DNA of 64,000 nt. Source: Lyophyllum atratum. Its lineage: Eukaryota > Basidiomycota > Agaricomycetes > Agaricales > Lyophyllaceae. Below are positions 54,460 through 64,000 of this stretch, piece after piece. The translations under genes and the position numbers were made by a program. The stretch covers positions 1 to 64,000 of the forward strand of contig JACGCN010000067.1 in NCBI GenBank assembly GCA_014905825.1. The letters run 5' to 3'. Position 1 is the stretch's first letter. Every line of letters begins with the position of its first letter. The notes beneath the pieces were generated by a model that did not search any database, had not been told where the DNA came from, and saw nothing but the letters and a program-made list of their open reading frames with translations.

Positions 54460-55816
54460 TCGCACGGCCTTCTTTGGGACCTTGGAGAGACGTGGCGTCG
54501 GGTTTTTGTATCGTTCCAGCCTATCTTATGTATATTAATTCGCAGTCTGTATCCAATCTAATATGCTATGTGAACATAAATGGCCGCGTCTACGAGCAGG
54601 CGTGGTCGCCCCCTTGGATTATGATAACAGGAAATGTGACATTGACAGCCTGTTCCCGCTGCCCAGTCTATGTGATTTACAGGACGAAATAGGCCCAGGT
54701 GATTACCGAGTAGCCAGGTCATGAAAGAGGAAGGCATACTGCACGGCAATTATTAATCGGGAAGAGTACTCAAGTCACGCAGATATTGTAACAACACAAG
54801 TTCTTGTCGTATTCCACCAGTAACAACGCTCACAGAATTCACCAACTATCAAATATCAATTCTGTACACTAACCGGGAAATGCGGCTGATGATTGATGTT
54901 GAACTCCGACTTGGGAATGATTTCGACATTACTCGGACGCGTCGTTGACAAATGCTGGATTATGGCAACGCGTAGGACACCGTATGCAGTCAGCGTTACC
55001 TTCTATGCCATGCTGCGTGTCGCGAGGGATCGGTCCACGGTCCAGTACCTCTCCAAGATGGCAGCAGCGCCCAACGGGAGCGGAGCTGTGAAGATCAACG
55101 ATGGAAACGGAGTGTCTCTGGAGCCTTTTAAAGAAGTCAAACCTACAAGTCCAGGTAGGTTTTTTTTGTCGTAGCCCAAAGGACTATCGAGGTTCCTCCG
55201 CATTTGCGCCCAAGATCCTGGATGCCAGTCCAGAAGTGGTAGAGAACGTTGGAAGCAACGACGTCAAGATACGTTAAGAATCGGAATAGCCGTGGCCATC
55301 CGCCTGTGTCAAGCGCAAAAGTGGAGTGTCCTCGGTGTCGACGGTCGGGGTGGCTGCAAGTCCGAGTGGCGGGTGCGTTTGCGTCATCTGCAAGAGGCTC
55401 TTGATTCTTGGACAGCACTGCGTTAGGGTCAGATATGTCAGGACTGACTGGACGGAGCCGGGGTGCAGATGTCGATGGGACTTACCAGGCTCTTGATGTG
55501 TATACTTAGTAGCACTTAGGGAAGCTCGCTATATGGTCGATGGTAAGAAGAAATCAATATGGTGTCACGGATGGTTCTGTGAATCCTGTCTGGGAACGTA
55601 GGCTTGAGCTCGATGAAGGCGAGATGCGAGCTCATCGTCGGATATGTTGTCCACATGATGTTGGATGTCAAGAAACGTGGTCCGGGCGTGATGGCAACGG
55701 CTGAGATGGAAGCATCGGAGCTGTAAAAAAGAAATGATGTGGTTCTGATTCAGTCGCACGGTTCCTTGTACCCTCTCCCCAGCGCACCAGCGCCCCCACA
55801 TTCCTTTCACCTCACG
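54460..55816. other. gene-free interval
   Basis: No gene was recognised on either strand. Short open frames lack motifs and splice context. 55740-55816 is the likely leader of the next gene. Confidence 0.4.
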
Positions 55817-57836
55817 ATGGGCTTCACCAGCTTCCGCATGGGCCACCTCCACAAGCCCAAGTCCCCCAAAATCACCCCCCGCGCCGTAACCCCCAACCCA
55901 AGCTGCTCGACAGGCGGCTTCTACAAGGCCCCCTCCAACGGCGCCTCCATCGACTCCCTCCAGCCGCTCTCCATCGAATGGGACACCACATGCCTCGACA
56001 CGCAAAAGGTCGACATCCACCTCCTCGCCCCATGGTTCAACGGCCCGAACACCGAGATGACCGTCTGGCGCAACATCCCCAACGCCAACGGCAAAACCAC
56101 CGTCAACATTATGCCAAAATGGTGGAACGCCACCTCCTCCGTGAACGTGCAGCTCACCATCGTCCCCGCCAACTCGCCCCCAGGCATGACCACCCTCCCC
56201 GCCGGCCCCGTCATCACCGCCACCTACACCCCGCCCGCCGACGGCCACATCCCCGCCTCCGCCGACACAACCAAGCCGGACTCTCCCAACAACCCCATCA
56301 CGGAGTCCAGCAGCGGCACGACCAAGTCCCTCTCGGGCGGCAAAACCGCCGCCGCCGTCCTCCTTCCCCTCCTCATCGTCGCCCTCGCCCTCTTCCTCTA
56401 CTTCCGGCACCAGCGCCGCAAGGCCTCCACCAAGTCCAAGCGCTTCTCACAGGCCATCGACAAGCGCATGAGCACCATCTCCACCGACTGGAAGAGCATG
56501 TCCGCCGCCGGCGCACAAGCCGCCATCCGCTCCTCCATCGCCGTCAACCGCGACTCCTCCGCCTTTGCCTTTGGTGCGATACGCCCCATGTCCACGGTCG
56601 GCGGTGAGATGGAAGGACACGATGGGAGTGGGCAGCAGATGAAGCAGGTGCGCACGGGCACGGGTGTGGGGCTGCGCAACCCCAACGCCGCCGCCCTCGC
56701 CGCCGAACGCGCCTCCCGCGTCTCCCGCGTCTCCTTCGCAGCCGACACCCGTCAATCCCGTGTATCATTCGCAGACTCCAGGCCCTCCGGCGAGTCCCGC
56801 CGTACGCGGGCGTTCCATAGTGCGTATGTCCCGCCGTTGCCGACGAGGGGGGATGTCGTGTCGGCGGTGAGCGAGTACCCGGATTCGGAGCTGGAGAAGG
56901 AGGTGAAGAAGGGGAAGACGGGGAGCCCGACGTTGTCCCCGAGGCAGGCGACGGGCCCGTTGACGCTCACGCCTGAGGATATACGCGCGAGGATCCAGGG
57001 TCGGGGTGGGATGACCGCCGAGGCGAAGAGGGCGCAGGAGGAGGAGTATGATGAGGTCATGCCCGCTTTGAGCAGTAAGTCCCATTTCCTGTCTTCCAAC
57101 CTCCCTAAAACTGACTTTTCCTCCTCCAGTGATGCGCACCGGCCTCGAACCCACCACCCCCTCCGCAACCACCACCTCCTTCTCCATCCCCCTTCCAGCC
57201 CCCTCCCAAATGTCCACCTCCGACGAATACCTATTCACCCCCCTCCCCACCCCCCCACAACCCACGCACCCCTCCCCCATCTCCCCATCATACACTCCCA
57301 CGTCCTTCACAGGCGCGACGTATGCGCCCACCCTCCCGTCCCCCATCAACACCTCCGCCCCGTTCACACCCTCCGCGTACGCATACAATCAGGCGCAGTC
57401 TCAGCCGCCGACACCGGCTACGCCGTCTATGGCGCTGTCGCCGGATGATATGCTCCGCGCGTACGCTGAGCGCAAGGCCGCTGCTGCTGCTGCCTCTGAA
57501 GGTGCCCCGTCGTCCTTCCAGAGCTCGCCGAGGGTAAAAGGCCGCAAACTAAGCCTGCGCCAGAGCTTTGGGATCAAGGCTCTCGGCGGTGGGAAGCCGG
57601 AGAGGGTGGGGAGTCCGGCGTTGGATAAGGGTGCGATAAGCTATCCTATGCCTGCTTCTTCCTCCTCTTCTTCTGCGCAGGGGGGAATGGCGGGTGTTGG
57701 AGCGCGTGCGGGTATGGGTGTTGGGGCAGGGATGGCGGGTGTGGGTGTTGGGATGGGAGCGGGGATGGGGGCGCAGTATGCGATTGGGGAGGATGAGGAT
57801 GAGGATGTGGATTATGAGAGTGCGTATGTTGTTTGA
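55817..57836 (+). CDS. single-pass membrane protein with low-complexity cytosolic tail
   Basis: Two exons, 55817-57074 and 57130-57836 (55-nt intron), 654 residues. An extracellular-type domain (residues 25-150: STGGFYKAPSNGASID, PLSIEWDTTCLDTQKVDIHL, MTVWRNIPNANGKTTV) resembles the immunoglobulin-like domain in fungal Ser/Thr-rich wall-anchored proteins. A Ser/Thr/Pro stalk is followed by one helix (AAAVLLPLLIVALALFLYF, about 178-197) with a basic stop-transfer (RHQRRKASTKSKR). The 450-residue inner part is Ser/Pro/Ala-rich with RVSRVSFAADTRQSRVSF repeats, possible basophilic kinase sites, and ends with a Gly/Ala/Val/Met repeat and acidic EDEDEDVDYE. A cleavable signal peptide is not visible, so the true start may lie in an unseen upstream exon. 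A wall-sensor-like role is inference. Very GC-rich. Confidence 0.75.
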
Positions 57837-58861
57837 GCGGGTGTTTCTTCCACACGCCGGGGGAAGGGGAGGGGAGGAGTGATTGTATGTTTTTCTATCT
57901 ATTGCGTCTGGCCCGCTTGACGCTCCACGCTCTTTTACGCCTTTTGATGCCGGCCCCGTCCATACCACCGAGTTCCTGCCCTGATCCCTGATCTTTTTTT
58001 TAATTTATGGATTGATATCGTTGTACCATTTTATCACTTGTGCGGTCTACTTTTACCTTTATCTCTACCCCTCTCCCCCGATCGTGACTTTTGGGGAGGG
58101 TATGACTTTTATTCTTTATCTATGCCTACTACCTATACCTTATACGGATATCCTGAACTTGTGCTTCTGTCTCCCCCTCCCCCTCCTCTCACACACCCTT
58201 CGTCGTATATATCTGATGTCGGTGCGCGAGGCCGCTCCGACGTCCTCTTGTCATCTACTTGCCCTACCAGACCTCTTCCCGCCTGGTGCCACTGTTTTAG
58301 TATCACCCTTCCCTTCCCCCTTTCCTGCGAATTTATACTCATACCCACCCTTGCCCTTGCGTTGAGACTTTTTATTCTTATTTTGGTCTTTGGTTCAGGC
58401 GACCGCTTGTAGTTTGGTGATTCAGAATGAAATTAATGTGTGGAGGATTATGCGGAGGTAGTAGTGATGGGTGCATGTATGTGAGGTGAGGAGAGGTCAG
58501 GAGGTGGTATGCGGTGGGGGGTCTAGATCTGCGCTCCTGGACTCCTTGCTGTTATTCGCTTTCAATTACTAAGGGATGAAGGGCTGCGTAAGATGCTCGT
58601 ATATTTGATGAAGGTTATGACCTGACTTAAATGTGGGCTATTCATTCAAGCCGATATGGCGATACAAACAGTTCTCGAACCGCGGACCCTTGCAAGGCAT
58701 GTCGTAAGCTATAGACTTCCCGGCAGGGGTACTCTTCCACGCAAGGTAATCAGGCTATAAATCATAATTGTCAAGCACTACACCGTTACAAAACACGAGT
58801 TATAAAACGAATGACTTTGGGAACCCCACGTTCCTCCCATTCACTGATTTCGAGGGCACGC
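57837..58861. other. gene-free interval
   Basis: 3' region of the membrane protein gene, pyrimidine-rich to about 58370, then unremarkable. A tRNA-like string near 58665 was examined and not accepted. Confidence 0.4.
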
Positions 58862-59397
58862 TTAGAGACCAATGTTGATGGAAGTGCAGCCAATAGCAAC
58901 GACGCCGTGCTTCAGGAGCTGAATGAGCCAGATATTTATGTCATTTAGAAGCGACTTATGAATTCGTTGTTGGAGCAGCAGACGGGCTGGGCGGTGCCAG
59001 CACCTCCTGCGCCAATCCCGAGAACGTCGATGGGGGTGCAGGTTATACCGATGGGGACGGCGACGCCCTGAATGACAATGCCGAGGAGATCGAGGAGAGC
59101 AGCGACAGCGGTTGAGTCGGACTGGGGGATGCGAACTCAGGAATCGAGCCAATAATCTAAATCAAGTCCTGGATGTACCGACTGGACGCTGTTGCAGCAT
59201 TGCAGGCCGCCAGTGTTGCACTGACTAGCGGGGATGGTCGTCGTCGGCTTGGGCTATTGTGAAAAAATGTAAGCAGCTATATCTCAAGCTTCAACCAATA
59301 TAGTACGTACCGGGGGGATGACGGTGGTAGTGGGGTTCGTGGCGGCAGCAAGGAGAGTACACGCAAGCATCGCTATAATGGAGAGACGAGAGAACAT
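58862..59397 (-). pseudogene. decaying class I hydrophobin (type A copy 2)
   Basis: Exons by homology with the gene at 37859-38397: 59397-59311, 59253-59179, 59121-58960 and 58909-58862, the same lengths (87, 75, 162, 48). Two defects are visible. The donor after exon 3 reads ATAAGT instead of GTAAGT or GTGAGC. The intron would then be kept and translation ends four codons later, losing the last cysteine (112 residues). The fifth cysteine is also replaced by glycine (GGAGTAQPVCC, against [11 protein letters not shown] in the intact copy). Exon 4 (HGVVAIGCTSINIGL) is still intact, so decay is recent. The TATA box of the sister gene is not conserved. The signal peptide and the first four cysteines remain. 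A secreted, altered protein cannot be excluded. Confidence 0.8.
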
Positions 59398-60489
59398 GTT
59401 TGTAGAAGAGAGGATTGGTTAGACGAGTTGCTGAGGCTGTTCGACTGCAGAAAAGCGGGGTTGGAGGGTGAGCTTTTGGAACCTGAAGTTGGTCAGTGCG
59501 TTGTCCTTTTCTCTGTCCGCGGATGAGAAAAGTAAGATGATTTTTCGTGAGATGGTCGCCTTAGAATGTGCAATGCACACGGCCATCGATCCATTGGGGT
59601 ATTATCCTGGCAGGAGTGGATGTCGGTGTGTTAGAATTTCGTTGATTTCGATGCGTAGCTGCTTATGCAGAGGTGGATTCGACATAGTACTCGACGTGAT
59701 GTAAGTTCTGGATTCCGTCACCGTAGGCAGATAGGTCCTAACCGATTGCTCGCACGAATGACACGCTCTCTCAAAACATAACGAAACAAAATATGTCAGT
59801 TATGCATCATATGGTTGTCTAAATCACCCTTTCGTTCGGTGACCCGCGCGTTTGGAATCTGGATTCGAGGCATGGTGCCATGTAACGGACTGTAACGGAC
59901 CTGCTTCCCGCCGAGTGCTGCTGAGTGTCAGCTCGTGAAATTCGGACCCATGCTAGTAGTCGCGGCAAAGACCATTCTGAAGACGCATCTTATCAGAGCA
60001 TAGGAAAGCTGATTCGACCGTAAAGATGTAGTGGGTTGGACAAGGGTTGGCATGAACCAAGATCGGAAGCGACGCGTCATCCAGCTTGTCAATATTTGTA
60101 TCGGAAGTCTTCGGCCAGTTCCCGCTTGACCGTGGACTTCGACGTCGGTTCCGAATCTTTTCGAAATCAACTCCAGCCACCAAGTAGGCGGCTGCCACAG
60201 GGCCCGGTGTCGATGAAGAGTGAGTTCCTTGCAACAAATGCTTGCTTTTCAGTTCCAGTCATCCAATTGACTGACCCTCGTGCCAGCATGATATGTACTT
60301 CGACGGTCGACCACGCTTAGCTCACCCCTTCTTCGCCGCAGGTCACGCACTGGCATAACGTCATAACGGAGCAGCCATCGCGTCTCTGGGCATTCGCTTT
60401 CGGCTCAGGCACATCGTCTGTCTTCTATCTTATGGGTGGTAGGTATTGTATGATTGATATCGTCCGAAATAGCTCTTTCGTTTCTCCGG
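59398..60489. other. intergenic, nothing recognised
   Basis: The first 90 bp are the promoter-proximal part conserved with hydrophobin A copy 1 (GAGTTGCT, GCTGTTCGACTG). Beyond that no gene could be supported. Confidence 0.4.
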
Positions 60490-61222
60490 TATGTTGTTTT
60501 CCGCTGGTTTTAATGGACCTTACGTCGGTCTGTGACGAGATGGCTTGATGGTGAGAGCGTTAAGTCTCATGTTTAGTCTTCTTGCCGCCCTTCGTCCGCA
60601 GACATCGCCTTCGTCTGCTGAGACCATCTATCTCAGGTCTACGTTCGATACAACCCCGGAACCCGGGATCCCACATGCTCTCATAATTAAATTGCCACAG
60701 TGATCGAAAATTCCTCACGCATGTCAGATGCGCCTCGTATCTCGAGCTTAACAGCCCGGTAGATTGGAGCTGTCATGTACATAGCTGTTCATGTCTGTGC
60801 AGGGCAATGCAGGTATGTTCCCATCCGCCGTTCAGTGACGTGTGCGCTCGTCATAAGTTGTTCTTGTCATCGAACGTCAAGAGAATGAACAGAACCGGCC
60901 TTGAATGGTCTCTCCCTTCATTGGGATTTGGAAGGCGGTGATCATCACCAAACGCCTCGGACGATGTCATAGTTTGACAGCTTTTCTTGTGGAGTGAGAG
61001 CTGATGTTGATTGACCGGACCTCCGAATTATACTTGCGTGTGCGTCACTTCTTGTCTCCTTGTAAAATCTTCCGTGAACATCTTGACAGAAGAAAGATCA
61101 CGCCTGCGAACTCACATGCAGCCATTAAGCCCGAATGACGTTCAGTATGTACTTGCGACCCTTCTCATCACGATAAATCTCTTCTTGGCTGCATACGTAG
61201 GACACTCACACCAGCTTGCGAG
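60490..61222. repeat. duplicated upstream segment of hydrophobin B (copy 2)
   Basis: Aligns in inverted orientation with 40562-41310: GACGAGATGGCTTGATGGTG, GCCGCCCTTCGTCCGCAGAC, GGGATCCCACAT, GGAGCTGTCAT and GTGCAGGGCAATGCAGGTA occur in the same order. It lies directly upstream of hydrophobin B copy 2. Confidence 0.7.
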
Positions 61223-61230
61223 TATAAATA
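61223..61230 (+). promoter_or_regulatory. TATA box of hydrophobin B copy 2
   Basis: TATAAATA 65-72 bp upstream of the start codon at 61295, the same position as the TATAAAG of the sister gene. Confidence 0.65.
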
Positions 61231-61294
61231 CTGTCTCAAATCACCACACTTCCCCAGTCGATCTCCCTCGTCTAACAACATCACTAAGACAGCA

Positions 61295-61834
61295 ATGCCC
61301 TCCCGCATTTTGTCTCTCGTCGCGTTCCTCGCCTTTACTTTTCTTGCGGCCGCCACCAAGCCCACAACCACAGTAACGACGACGGTATGTGCACCGTATC
61401 CGTGATACGATTCCGAAGAGGCCTGACCCCGCGTAATTTAACCAGCCTCAGCCGACGGGAACACAGCCCGCCAGCCAATGCAGCACCGAAAACCTCCAGT
61501 GCTGCGAGACCATCCAATACGTACGTCCCCTCTGCTCCCGCGTTCTGTCTCTAATGAGCCAACTTTCTTAGTCCGACTCAAGCGCCATCGCGCCCCTTCT
61601 GTACGCGCTAAACATCGTCATCGAGGGTGTTGCAACACCTATCGGCATCACTTGCACGCCGATCAACGTCCTCGGCATAGGCTCTGGCGGCGCCTGCACA
61701 GCGCATCCCGTGTGCTGCCAGAACAACGACTTCGTAAGTGGACACTTGTCTTTCTGGGCCTTGATCGTGTGCTTAGATTAATCTAGCATGGCATTGTTGC
61801 GATCGCGTGCGTCCCGATCAACGTCACGCTCTAA
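61295..61834 (+). CDS. class I hydrophobin (type B copy 2)
   Basis: Four exons, 61295-61384, 61446-61520, 61572-61733 and 61787-61834, 124 residues, with the exon lengths of copy 1 at 39950-40491. The signal peptide (MPSRILSLVAFLAFTFLAAA) is followed by a Thr run and eight cysteines with the standard spacing (QCSTENLQCC, ITCTPI, GACTAHPVCCQ, IACVPI). The two B copies are nearly identical in exon 3 (NIVIEGVATPIGITCTPIN), so the duplication is recent or under strong purifying selection. It is on the plus strand, inverted relative to its neighbour at 58.9 kb, whereas both first copies are on the minus strand. Confidence 0.95.
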
Positions 61835-62784
61835 GACTTGAAGATTGGTGCAGGTCTGCTCAGAATGGTGAATTAAGTCGGACAATTAGTTCTCTTATGT
61901 CTTTCCTCCTTCGGCACCTCTTGGTTAATTCTGTGACGAATATATGGGAATTATGGTGATCATGGTACCTGCAGCCAGTCACTTAACACTCTCCAGGGGC
62001 AACGTACGAGGAACGCGTTCCACGATATGCCGATTATGAACATTCAAAGCGTAGGATATCCTTGGTAGCCTCGATGATTTATATCGCCGGGAGGAAATTG
62101 TCTTCTCCACTGAACCTTTCTAAGGCTTGACTTTTCCTAGCGGAAGACAAGATATCAGCACGTTAGTCACTTTATTACTGTCCGTTTTTTCGCACTGTTG
62201 TATATCTCGCTGTCTCTAGACCTAGTATGGTGAACATCTATTCGAAGCTGCAAAGCGCTTAGTGTACCCATCGAGTCATCCAGCAATATGTCGGGGCAGG
62301 GAAATCCATGGGTGTGATATCTATTCCTTCGTTATACATGTAACCATGACCGGAAAAAAAACTGGGAAAGGGTCGCGTCTACCATTCTGCACATCACAAG
62401 TTACATAGACAGAACACTTACGTATCTTCACCAGTTATTGGTGTACATATCGCTTATACTGGCCCTGTTGATACCGTTCCTCACTTCTTCACCCCCGATT
62501 CTGATGTCTTCATCGCCGGAGAACGTAGAATTATTCTATGCTCGTATGATATCACTGCCAAACTGCGCGCTGAAAGACACATTCATCGTAGGCTACTTGA
62601 ATAATGGGAAAGGTAACTTGACTTATAACAGTCGGTTGAGATGGGAGGCCAATTGCGAGGGAAGAGAGAAGAAATTTAATTTTGACGTTGAATATGTGTA
62701 GAATCGTACAATTAGAGATACTCTGTTTTTGTTTATAGCTGGGGATTACACCTACGTCTCCGTGAATTACTTCCCGAACCCTGT
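61835..62784. other. gene-free interval
   Basis: An 87-codon plus-strand frame at 62438-62701 begins with a hydrophobic stretch (ISLILALLIPFLTSS) but has no family resemblance, cysteine pattern or splice support and was left out. Confidence 0.4.
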
Positions 62785-63311
62785 TCACCACTGTCTAGAC
62801 CACGACCAATCATCTCCGCCATTACCACCATTACCACCATTACCGCCGTTGCCGCCATTTCCGCCGCCATTCCAGCCACCATTCCAGACACCATCATTCC
62901 AGTCGCCGTCATTCCAGTCTCCATTGTTCCAACCGCCGTTACCACCATTACCACCATTGCCACCATTCCCGCCATTTCCACCCCCGCCATTGTTCCAACC
63001 GCCGCTATTCCAACCACCATTGCCGCCATTGCCGCCGTTTCCACCATTACCTCCGTTGCCACCTCCACTACCATTTCCTCCATTTCCACCGTCACCCCCA
63101 TCTCCACCATCACCACCGCCACCATTCCAAGAGGTTCCCCTGACCTAAGGCGCAGGGTAGTTGGTTAGCCATAAAATTGAACAGCGAAACGGTAACACAC
63201 CTCAATGTCGTTCATCCGTGCGAGTTCAGAGCCATAACCATTGGGTGCTGCAATGGGGCTGGCGATGGCGAAGCCGAGGAATGCTGACACGACGAAGATT
63301 TGGAACTTCAT
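62785..63311 (-). CDS. secreted Gly/Asn/Trp repeat protein
   Basis: Two exons on the minus strand, 63311-63201 and 63144-62785 (56-nt intron), 156 residues. Exon 1 encodes a clear signal peptide (KFQIFVVSAFLGFAIASPIA) and a short linker ending RMNDIE. Exon 2 is almost entirely NGG tripeptides, grouped into blocks of four to six and separated by aromatic units WNSGGWNN, WNNGDWNDGDWNDG and VWNGGWNG. It ends in DDWSWSRQW. The intron phase places the whole repeat in one exon. Such composition suggests an extended, aromatic-sticker polymer in wall, slime or adhesive material, or a low-complexity effector. This is inference. The codons (GGN, AAY, TGG) vary at third positions, so the repeat is kept at the protein level. 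Another frame of the same strand is open but Met/Val-rich and is a shadow. TATAAGAG lies at 63436-63443. Confidence 0.75.
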
Positions 63312-64000
63312 TTTGTACGAGAGTTCTGAGCGTTATGAAAGAGATTGCGATGCAGGTTGTTTATGAAACGATGAGTAGATGAGTGGGTGGGTCTCCGGAA
63401 GGTGTGGAGATGCTAGAACGGGTGTCGAGAGGGCCCTCTTATAGACGTAGGAAAGGGGTTCAGAGCGTCGAGGACGACCAGGTGGGTCATCGAAAAGAGG
63501 AGGCCGCCGTATATCATGCGCAGTGAAGCACTCTTCGAGAGGGGGTTCTGCTGACGATAGGGTTGATTGTTGGGCTTTAAGGCGTGTAAAGTAGCCTGGG
63601 GCCTTCATAGAGTGCTACACGTGGAGGTCCTTCAACTCGTGTCTGAGTTAAACATACATCCAGTGCTTCAACGCACTCATCCGTCAAGAATGGCAAAGCA
63701 AATTAAGACGCAAAATTCCTGTCGCATCTTGGCCGCATCAGTCCGACGCGTCAACTACTTGCAATGGTTAGTGAAGAATGTGGTGTGTGTCTCCTAGTTA
63801 TTTTTACCTTAGACATAGCCCACATGTATTATTGACCCACTATACCTAAAATTTCGTCGATTTGAGGCGAGGACCATCGAGGACGTCATTCACTGTGTTT
63901 AGGGGCTGGAAGGGCGATGTTTAATATGAATCATAGCTCCACGGATCCACTTACTTTCTTGAACGAATTCACCCCCTCTTCTTTTACAGCTTTCATAGGA
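63312..64000. other. promoter of the repeat-protein gene and right flank
   Basis: Minus-strand TATAAGAG at 63436-63443, about 125 bp upstream of the start codon. Beyond 63650 no gene was recognised. The sequence runs to the window end. Confidence 0.4.

Noticed and set aside
58655..58725. Reverse tRNA-like string CTCGAACCGCGGACC
   Set aside because: Only a T-loop-like piece. Neither T-stem nor acceptor stem can be formed.
60535..60660. tRNA-like string TGGCTTGATGGTGAGAGC with CATG and GTTCGATAC further on
   Set aside because: The T-stem does not pair, and the sequence is shared with 41.2 kb as part of the hydrophobin B duplication, which explains it better.
62438..62701. 87-codon plus-strand frame with hydrophobic start
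   Set aside because: No family, no cysteine pattern and a start in unremarkable AT-rich sequence. Too weak to call.
62733..63125. 130-codon Met/Val/Ala-rich minus-strand frame and 139-codon Pro/Leu-rich plus-strand frame
   Set aside because: Both are shadows of the NGG/Trp repeat exon, which alone follows a signal peptide exon in frame.
1..64000. CRISPR arrays, bacterial operons, ribosome binding sites
   Set aside because: The window is eukaryotic. Repeats present are minisatellites and transposon ends without spacer structure.

Overview
The window looks like nuclear DNA of a mushroom-forming basidiomycete (Agaricomycetes). The signs are very short introns (about 48-67 nt, GT-AG with CTNAY-like branch sites) that break most genes into small exons, four class I hydrophobin genes, a group III hybrid histidine kinase with tandem HAMP repeats, fungal-type 7-TM proteins, F-box/LRR proteins, and KDZ, Crypton and Penelope-like transposons. 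Species cannot be named from the sequence. Exon models were built by hand, keeping frame and family motifs, so individual borders may be off by a few bases.

1-7.6 kb is repeat-rich and probably subtelomeric. It holds GGGGATC...GATCCCC palindromes, about 200-bp tandem repeats, TACCCTCCC microsatellite blocks and a short CCCTAA run. These surround a Penelope-like retroelement with no GIY-YIG endonuclease visible, followed by a minisatellite and a broken Ty1/copia 3' end. 7.6-10.3 kb holds an aerolysin-like protein gene between two diverged copies of a duplicated segment. 10.9-17.6 kb is conserved chromosomal sequence: a Nik1/Os-1-type kinase (19 exons) and a 7-TM protein gene.

19-24.2 kb contains a CryptonF-like tyrosine recombinase gene and an unknown gene tail-to-tail with it. 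The unknown gene is interrupted by a 319-bp terminal-inverted-repeat element with a TA target duplication. A 69-bp minisatellite follows. 25.7-27.7 kb is an F-box gene. 27.77-32.26 kb is a complete KDZ transposon (50-bp TIRs, 8-bp target duplication) carrying a cysteine-cluster transposase and a GRF zinc-finger gene. It sits 23 bp upstream of the F-box start codon.

32.9-57.8 kb holds membrane-protein genes, F-box/LRR genes, two hydrophobins and a single-pass membrane protein, with gene-poor stretches at 34.5-37.9 kb, 38.6-39.9 kb, 47.4-49.0 kb and elsewhere. 58.9-63.4 kb repeats the hydrophobin pair of 37.9-40.5 kb (one copy decaying, one intact and inverted) and ends with a secreted Gly/Asn/Trp repeat protein. 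The retained genes point to surface biology (hydrophobins, secreted repeat protein), osmotic/fungicide signalling (Nik1) and ubiquitin-ligase adaptors (F-box). The accessory portion is shaped mainly by five kinds of mobile element.
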